The notes beneath the pieces are model-generated. The model was given only the letters and a program-made list of their open reading frames with translations, searched no databases and was not told the DNA's origin. A stretch of DNA of 64,000 nucleotides from Alphaproteobacteria bacterium UBA1301 (lineage in GTDB: Bacteria > Pseudomonadota > Alphaproteobacteria > Micropepsales > Micropepsaceae), in assembly GCA_002307725.1 (NCBI GenBank), contig DBUB01000004.1, positions 124,001-188,000 of the forward strand. The letters are read 5' to 3'. Positions 59,443 through 64,000 of the stretch are shown one piece after another. Positions within the stretch are counted from its first letter, which is position 1. Each line of letters opens with the position of its first letter. The position numbers and the translations under genes were made by a program.

Positions 59443-60330
59443 TTATGTCTTCCTGGGCGACGGCAAAAACCGCCGAACCAGCCGCACCATGGCCGGAACG
59501 AAGGTCGGCCGCAACAGGCGGCTATCGTACCCCCCAAGACGGCGCGCGTTCTCGGCCAAACAGAGGTCCAGCAGCGCGGCGGGTGTGATATCCACCCCTA
59601 ATTGCTCGGCGCCGTTAACGGTGAAATTCGACGCCTTCTCGCCGCCGCCGATATTGGAGGCGATGCCAATTCGCTCCAAGATCAGAGTGGCCCAGATGGC
59701 CGCGACTTTCAGCTCGAACCACGGCCGCCGCCACAGCGGCATAGCGCGGCGGTGCCAAGCGATCCAGTTGACGAAGAACAGAATGTGCCTGCCCTCCTCG
59801 GCGATCACCGGCTCGAAGGTGTCGACCAGTTCGGGCGGAAAAAAGCCGGTGCGGCGGGCCGATTCGAACAGGCCGAAGGCAAAGAAGCTGTCGATGCACT
59901 CACTGTAACCAACCTGCACGAAGGCCCATTCGGGATCCTTCGGCGCCGGATAGGCTGGCTCGGGCTTCAGCGTGATGCCGTAGGCTTCCACCAGATTGGC
60001 CAGCACATGACGATGGCGGCGCTCTTCGAAGGCGTTGAGTTCGATGGCTTGCTTGAGCAGCGGATCGGCAGCTTTGACGGCGTAAGAGCCGACCCAGAGT
60101 CCGGCTCGATTCTCGGTCTGCACCGCAATATCCCAGATCGGCAAGGAGATGATGAGATCCTGGGTTGCGGGCTCCAGCTTGGGCCAGTCGATCACCGCCG
60201 GACGATAGGGGTTGAAGGTGGTGAGCAGCGTCTTGCAAAACAGGCGAAGATGGTCGTGGCTGCCGAGCCGGATCTGGCCTTCCGGCACTGCGATGGGTTC
60301 GAAACTCAAATTCGGCACGGCCAGTGTCAC
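59443..60330 (-). CDS. Ferritin-like putative diiron oxidase next to hpnL
   Basis: 295 residues from a GTG at 60330 with AGGGGA six bp upstream; a TTG at 60351 would add seven residues. The helical core has a full carboxylate diiron signature: E73 (VQTENRAG), E103-x-x-H106 (FEERRH), E144 (GYSECIDSFFAFG) and E179-x-x-H182 (AEEGRHILFFVNW). That E ... ExxH ... E ... ExxH spacing is shared by ferritin-like oxidases, ribonucleotide reductase R2, ACP desaturases and AurF-type oxygenases. A possible hydrophobic helix follows (ELKVAAIWATLILERIGIA). I do not recognise a named family. It abuts hpnL, suggesting a lipid substrate, but this is inference. Confidence 0.72.
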   Translation of the reverse strand: MTLAVPNLSFEPIAVPEGQIRLGSHDHLRLFCKTLLTTFNPYRPAVIDWPKLEPATQDLIISLPIWDIAVQTENRAGLWVGSYAVKAADPLLKQAIELNAFEERRHRHVLANLVEAYGITLKPEPAYPAPKDPEWAFVQVGYSECIDSFFAFGLFESARRTGFFPPELVDTFEPVIAEEGRHILFFVNWIAWHRRAMPLWRRPWFELKVAAIWATLILERIGIASNIGGGEKASNFTVNGAEQLGVDITPAALLDLCLAENARRLGGYDSRLLRPTFVPAMVRLVRRFLPSPRKT

Positions 60331-60363
60331 AGACGATCCCCTGGTAAACAAACTTGAATTAAT

Positions 60364-60510
60364 CTAATCTGTACTCGCAAAATTCTCAAACCGCCTGCGC
60401 CAGGTTTGTCGCGGAATTGCGCCGCCCACGGGTACCTGCGACAGGACCGGACGAGAATGGCGCGACCTGTGGCACTGATAGCAGAACCGGACGCCCTGAT
60501 GTTTGGGCAT
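60364..60510 (-). CDS. Possible small protein with CxxCH motif
   Basis: 48 codons from an ATG at 60510 to a TAG, 18 bp after the acyltransferase stop on the same strand. It contains FCYQCHRS, a C-x2-C-H motif, and a basic C-terminus (RQTWRRRFENFAS). There is no signal peptide, so haem attachment in the usual way is unlikely; zinc binding is possible. AGGG lies close to the ATG. It may be a remnant or non-coding. Confidence 0.3.
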   Translation of the reverse strand: MPKHQGVRFCYQCHRSRHSRPVLSQVPVGGAIPRQTWRRRFENFASTD

Positions 60511-60528
60511 CGCCCTGGCGTCGGAGCC

Positions 60529-61635
60529 CTATCGGTCTATGGTTGCTTCGATGACCTGGGGCTTGAGCGCAATCGGCCGCGCCAGGAACCGTCTGGTCAG
60601 CCAGGCCCGCACAGGCTCGTCGTATAATTTGAGAATAGCCCACGCGAAGGCGCTGATGCCGACGGTGACCGGAATCGCTATCCATGCCGGGTCTACGTTG
60701 GCGTAGAGGTGAGAAAATTTCAGAACTCCGGTGACAATCCAAAGCAGTGGCCAGTGGATCGCATAGACGGGGTATGACAGCGCGCCAAAGGTGGCCGACA
60801 CTTTCGCCATAAACCCGGTCGGCACATGATTTGCGCCCAGGATGACGAACAGCGGAAAGCCTATCACCACCATGACGAATTCAATCGCCGCGGTTCCGTG
60901 TCCAGGCAACACCAGCACCAGCGTAAGAATACCTCCGAGCGCAAGCGCCCCCGCCGAAGGTTTTCGCATGACGGGAAACTCATTCCGCAGCCGGTACAAA
61001 AGCACGCCGACGAAAAACGAGAAGATCACGCGGGCCGCGCCACCGAGCCAATCGGCAACGTTGAACCCGAAATCCATGCTGTTTTGCCGTACAACGAAAA
61101 CGCAAATGCCGGCGAACCCTGCGGCGATCAATCCGAGCAGAAGCCTCATCCCAAGCCAACGCACGATGATCGCATAGGCGAAGTTGGCAATCAGTTCGAA
61201 AAAAAGCGACCAAAGCACGCCGTTCAATGGAAACAAAAAGTCGTTCAAACCGACTTTTGAGAAGTCCGCCGGGATCATCGCGAGATTGGCGACGATCGCC
61301 GTCGCCAGCACCACGGGGCTCACGGCAAATTCCGGCGCGGCGTGCCCGCGGGCAACTGCCCTCAACACACCGAGCGCAATCGCGACTAAGATCATCGGAT
61401 AGAGCCGCACCAGCCGCACGACGGCAAAGCGCCACGCGGTCATCGCCGACTTCAAGTGCTCTTCGTAGGAATAGGCGATCACAAAGCCGCTGAGGACGAA
61501 GAAAAAGTCGACGGCCAGGTGTCCGAGCCCGAAAGCGGTATAGCCCTGCTGGGAAAGCCAATGGAATTCCATAACTCCAAGCGCGGCGACGCCGCGAAGA
61601 AAATCAAGCGTCAGAAAATGTTCTTTGATACGCAT
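60529..61635 (-). CDS. Acyltransferase 3 (OafA/YrhL) family membrane protein
   Basis: 368 residues from the ATG at 61635. FLTLDFLRGVAALGVMEFHW with the conserved Arg and His at the start, then LAVDFFFVLSGFVIAYSYEEHL, and about ten transmembrane helices to VPVTVGISAFAWAILKLYDEPVR. These proteins O-acylate sugars or lipids at the inner membrane. Target unknown; it sits within the hpn locus but is flanked by repeats, and its base composition is somewhat lower in GC than the hpn genes, so it may be an insertion rather than a hopanoid gene. Confidence 0.88.
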   Translation of the reverse strand: MRIKEHFLTLDFLRGVAALGVMEFHWLSQQGYTAFGLGHLAVDFFFVLSGFVIAYSYEEHLKSAMTAWRFAVVRLVRLYPMILVAIALGVLRAVARGHAAPEFAVSPVVLATAIVANLAMIPADFSKVGLNDFLFPLNGVLWSLFFELIANFAYAIIVRWLGMRLLLGLIAAGFAGICVFVVRQNSMDFGFNVADWLGGAARVIFSFFVGVLLYRLRNEFPVMRKPSAGALALGGILTLVLVLPGHGTAAIEFVMVVIGFPLFVILGANHVPTGFMAKVSATFGALSYPVYAIHWPLLWIVTGVLKFSHLYANVDPAWIAIPVTVGISAFAWAILKLYDEPVRAWLTRRFLARPIALKPQVIEATIDR

Positions 61636-61935
61636 CACCCCCCACAGCCGTAGCGGTTGTAGAAGGTAGACTACAGGTGCGTGGAGATTTTCCGCAATGC
61701 GCAGCGAGGACAAATATCGCCATTTGCGCAATTACAACTTACGTAAGGACAGCAAACAAACAGGTCGCCGCTGGGAAATTTGGTGTATTCTTGAGCAGTA
61801 TGACGTTCTTGCGGGCGCAAATCGGATACTGGTCCGTTATACGGCATCGATGATGTCGCAAAGACCGGTCCCCGGAATTACGCGGAATTACGGGGACGCT
61901 ATATATAGTTCGAAACCGGCAGACTGTGACACGCG
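61636..61935. other. Gap between acyltransferase and hpnK
   Basis: 300 bp, AT-richer than its surroundings. It holds the promoter side of the acyltransferase gene and, near hpnK, the 30-bp palindrome at 61868-61897. A plus-strand frame of 111 codons spans it and enters hpnK antisense; it has no recognisable content. Confidence 0.45.
61868..61897. repeat. 30-bp GTCCCCG/CGGGGAC palindrome (REP/RAYT-like)
   Basis: Arms GTCCCCG and CGGGGAC enclose two direct GGAATTACG units; the whole reads as its own reverse complement with four mismatches. It resembles ends left by IS200-like REP-associated transposases. No transposase is present. It may also end hpnK transcription. Confidence 0.6.
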
Positions 61936-62772
61936 TCAGGGCGCGATGAAATCCGAGAACCGCCCGCGCCGCAGGTGTCCGGCCAGGGCTATCACCTCCG
62001 GTGCCAGCAGGGCAGCCAATTCCTCGCTATAGCGATAACCGGGGGCCGAACCGGGATAAGCCGACAGCGCGGGGTGTAAGTAAATCTCGCTGGTGCCCTC
62101 CGGCAGATTGGCGAGGAGGGCCGCGACGCGTTTGGTGGTCATCGCGCCGGACCACGCCAAGCCGAACACTTGATCCGGCGACCAGATGCGGCTGACCCAC
62201 AGTCTATCTTTGAGGCGGCCGCCGACAAAGCGTTCCATCCCGCCGCCGTTGGTGCCCGGTTCGATGCGGCGGATAATGTCCAGTGGCTCGATCGGTACGC
62301 GCACACCTCTCAGGCCGTAGCACTTGCCGATTTTCACCAGCAGCCTCCCGATGGTCGGATGCAGATGAAAATGCTTGTGGGCGTTGACGTGATCAAGCGC
62401 GAGCCCGGTGGAAGCAAACGCCGCAAACTGGGCATCGATTTCCGCGGCGAGCTGGCGGCGGACCTTTGACCGGAAGAACATCCCAAACGAGGCGCGCACC
62501 ATGTCAGTGCGGAAATTCCCATCCGGCCCGACCAGATTCGGAATCTGCTGCGGCGGCAGCACCGGCTTGCCTTCCACCAGCACCAGATGCAGCCCGACGC
62601 CGAGACTCGGACAGGCCTTGGCGCGCCGCACTGCATCGGCGGCGCCGGGTGCGGCCACCATCAGCGAGGCGCAGGTGAGAATGCCGTCCTGATGGGCGCG
62701 CATCACCGCTTCGTTGACCTCAGGGGCCGCGCCGAAGTCGTCGGCGGTAACGATGAGGGCTTTCTCAGCCAT
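61936..62772 (-). CDS. hpnK: Hopanoid N-acetylglucosamine deacetylase HpnK (YdjC family)
   Basis: 278 residues. It deacetylates N-acetylglucosaminyl bacteriohopanetetrol in cyclitol-ether hopanoid synthesis. YdjC motifs: IVTADDFGAAPEVNEAV with the metal aspartates, GVGLHLVLVEGKPVL and DHVNAHKHFHLHPTIGRLL with metal histidines; late EIYLHPA. It is separated from hpnJ by 270 bp that hold two inverted repeats. Confidence 0.92.
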   Translation of the reverse strand: MAEKALIVTADDFGAAPEVNEAVMRAHQDGILTCASLMVAAPGAADAVRRAKACPSLGVGLHLVLVEGKPVLPPQQIPNLVGPDGNFRTDMVRASFGMFFRSKVRRQLAAEIDAQFAAFASTGLALDHVNAHKHFHLHPTIGRLLVKIGKCYGLRGVRVPIEPLDIIRRIEPGTNGGGMERFVGGRLKDRLWVSRIWSPDQVFGLAWSGAMTTKRVAALLANLPEGTSEIYLHPALSAYPGSAPGYRYSEELAALLAPEVIALAGHLRRGRFSDFIAP

Positions 62773-62803
62773 TGGCGCCGCTTGCTGTCGAGTTCCCCCA
62801 ATT

Positions 62804-62864
62804 TGTTATCCCCGGCCGAGCGGACCGAGCGACGCGAGGAACGCGAGGGGAAGGGGACCCAGGT
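62804..62864 (-). repeat. CACCTGGGT-type repeat, copy D (inverted)
   Basis: Minus-strand reading begins ACCTGGGTCCCC and ends CCGGGGATAACA. It faces copy C across 67 bp. Confidence 0.75.
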
Positions 62865-62931
62865 CGCAACAACACACCTCTGCCGACGAACCAGATACCT
62901 TTGCTCCTCCTGCCGCATCGTACGGCGACAA

Positions 62932-63000
62932 CACCTGGGTTCCCTTCCCCTCGCCCTTCATCGCTGCTTCGCAGCGCGAAGCGCTCGGCCGGGAATGACA
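62932..63000 (+). repeat. CACCTGGGT-type repeat, copy C
   Basis: Begins CACCTGGGTTCCCTTCCCC, ends GGCCGGGAATGACA, with a GCTTCGCAGCGCGAAGC stem inside. With copy D it makes an inverted pair between hpnK and hpnJ. Confidence 0.75.
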
Positions 63001-63042
63001 GCTTTTGCTGAGCAGTGCACCGCGGCGGAAGAAAGACACCCA

Positions 63043-64000
63043 TCACGAGACGATCATGTCCTCGCGGGTTTTCAGGAAGTCGAAGAACTCAAGCCCCTCG
63101 CGCAGACGGCGACCGAACATCTCGGGATTGGTGACCATCTCGCCGACGATCTCGCCAATCTTGGAAGGGCGGAAGTAGAACTTCTTATAGAACATCTCGA
63201 CCGCTTCGAAAATCTCGGTGTGGCTGAGGTTGTCGTAATTCAGCGGCGCGATCTGGGTGCCATCGTCGGTGAGAAGATCGACGTCGGTCGCGAACCAGCC
63301 GTTTTCCTGAGCTTGCTTGTAAAGGAAGGTGCCGGGATAGGGCGCCGCCAGCGACACCTGCAGCGTGCGCGGGTTCACTTCCTTGGCGAAGTTGAGCGTC
63401 TCGAGGATGGTTTGTTTGGTCTCGCCTGGCAGGCCGAGAATGAAGGTGCCGTGCACCAGAATGCCAAGCTCGTGGCAATCCTTGGAGAAGCGCCGCGCCA
63501 CATCGACGCGAAGGCCTTTCTTGATGTTGTGCAGGATCTGCTGATTGCCGCTCTCGTAACCGACCAGCAGAATGCGCAACCCGTTCGCCTTCATCACTTC
63601 CAGCGTCTTGCGCGGCACATTGGCCTTGGCATTGCACGACCAGGTGACGCCGAGCTTGCCGAGTTCCTTGGCCAGCGCCTCCACGCGTTCGGTGTTGTCG
63701 GTCAGGGTGCCGTCGTCAAAGAAGATTTCACGCACCTGCGGAAAATTCTGCTTCACGTACTTCACTTCTTCGATCACGAACGGGATCGAATGGGTGCGGT
63801 AATTGTGGCCCGAAATCGTCTGCGGCCACAGGCAGAAGGTGCAGCGCGATTTGCAGCCGCGCCCGGTGTACCACGACATGTACGGGTGCTTGAGATAGCC
63901 GCCGTAATAGTTCTCGATTTTCAGGTCGCGCTTGTAGACCGGCAGCGGCGACGGCAGCCTGTCCATGTCGGTCAGGATGGCGCGTTCGGCGTTGTGAACG
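63043..64000 (-). CDS. hpnJ: Hopanoid radical SAM protein HpnJ (5' end outside window)
   Basis: The frame is open to the window edge; about 319 codons of the C-terminal part are present. The radical SAM motif CKSRCTFC, preceded by MSWYTGRG and followed by LWPQTISGHNYRTHS, lies near the visible start, so a cobalamin-binding-type N-terminal region is outside. ILLVGYESGNQQILHNIKKGL and HGTFILGLPGETKQTI are typical B12-radical-SAM features. HpnJ contracts the sugar ring to the cyclitol ether. hpnI probably lies upstream of it. Confidence 0.92.
   Translation of the reverse strand, partial: VHNAERAILTDMDRLPSPLPVYKRDLKIENYYGGYLKHPYMSWYTGRGCKSRCTFCLWPQTISGHNYRTHSIPFVIEEVKYVKQNFPQVREIFFDDGTLTDNTERVEALAKELGKLGVTWSCNAKANVPRKTLEVMKANGLRILLVGYESGNQQILHNIKKGLRVDVARRFSKDCHELGILVHGTFILGLPGETKQTILETLNFAKEVNPRTLQVSLAAPYPGTFLYKQAQENGWFATDVDLLTDDGTQIAPLNYDNLSHTEIFEAVEMFYKKFYFRPSKIGEIVGEMVTNPEMFGRRLREGLEFFDFLKTREDMIVS

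Noticed and set aside
61697..62032. 111-codon plus-strand frame between the acyltransferase and hpnK
   Set aside because: Runs antisense into hpnK and through the REP-like palindrome; no motif or ribosome-binding site.

Overview
The window is a GC-rich alphaproteobacterial chromosome segment. Indicators are a class I (archaeal-type) lysyl-tRNA synthetase, two UrcA-family secreted proteins, a KirBac-type channel, a TonB-dependent receptor, EttA, a B12-dependent MetH/MetF operon and, above all, a near-complete hopanoid (hpn) locus. Short palindromic repeats of the kinds common in alphaproteobacterial genomes are scattered between genes, and one lies inside a gene. I cannot name the species. No rRNA, tRNA, CRISPR array, complete insertion sequence or prophage was seen.

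Layout. 1-3.8 kb: an overlapping minus-strand trio of two PYROXD2/phytoene-desaturase-like FAD oxidoreductases and a GcvT-like folate-binding protein (cut by the window edge). 4-5.7 kb: divergent speD/speE polyamine genes. 5.9-11.8 kb: two UrcA genes bracketing two CadC-like winged-helix regulators, then a TonB-dependent receptor. 12-15.7 kb: a plus-strand housekeeping run (ProXp-type editing deacylase, CnoX-like thioredoxin/TPR protein, Lon substrate-binding domain, Trm112, DUF971, Kir channel). 15.7-17.7 kb: an accessory patch with an AT-richer DUF3800 gene and repeats. 17.7-32.9 kb: encapsulin-cargo-type ferritin, leuD, leuB, DoxX, pyrD, S24 repressor, YkgJ protein, lysK, an Hpt-like protein, a DinG-type helicase, dCTP deaminase, a PEBP protein, a LysE exporter, a retropepsin-like protease and a TPR protein. 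33-38.6 kb: an ArsR-methyltransferase regulator, metF and metH in one overlapping operon, with a palindromic operator at its head. 38.7-40.2 kb: mlaA-mlaC, then a small island (VapBC-type toxin-antitoxin plus an Nmad2-like gene), ettA and an outer-membrane barrel protein. 45-64 kb: the hopanoid region.

How the hopanoid region fits together. IspH and IspA supply isoprenoid diphosphates. HpnD, HpnC and HpnE convert farnesyl diphosphate to squalene. The cyclase (HpnF/Shc) is not in the window. HpnH adds adenosine to the hopene, HpnG removes adenine, and HpnK and HpnJ (with HpnI presumably beyond 64 kb) decorate the C35 side chain. HpnA, HpnB and HpnL are locus-associated proteins with less certain jobs. 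HpnN (RND), HpnM (MlaC-like) and a second MlaA lipoprotein look like a hopanoid trafficking set that parallels the ordinary mlaA-mlaC pair at 38.7 kb.

Most interesting leads: an unassigned protein at 59.4-60.3 kb, next to hpnL, with a complete ferritin-like diiron signature (E, ExxH, E, ExxH), a candidate undescribed hopanoid-linked oxidase; a palindromic repeat translated in frame inside hpnB; a KirBac-type channel whose selectivity filter reads SINYS; an orphan EncFtn-type ferritin with no visible encapsulin; and an Nmad2-like gene beside a toxin-antitoxin pair.
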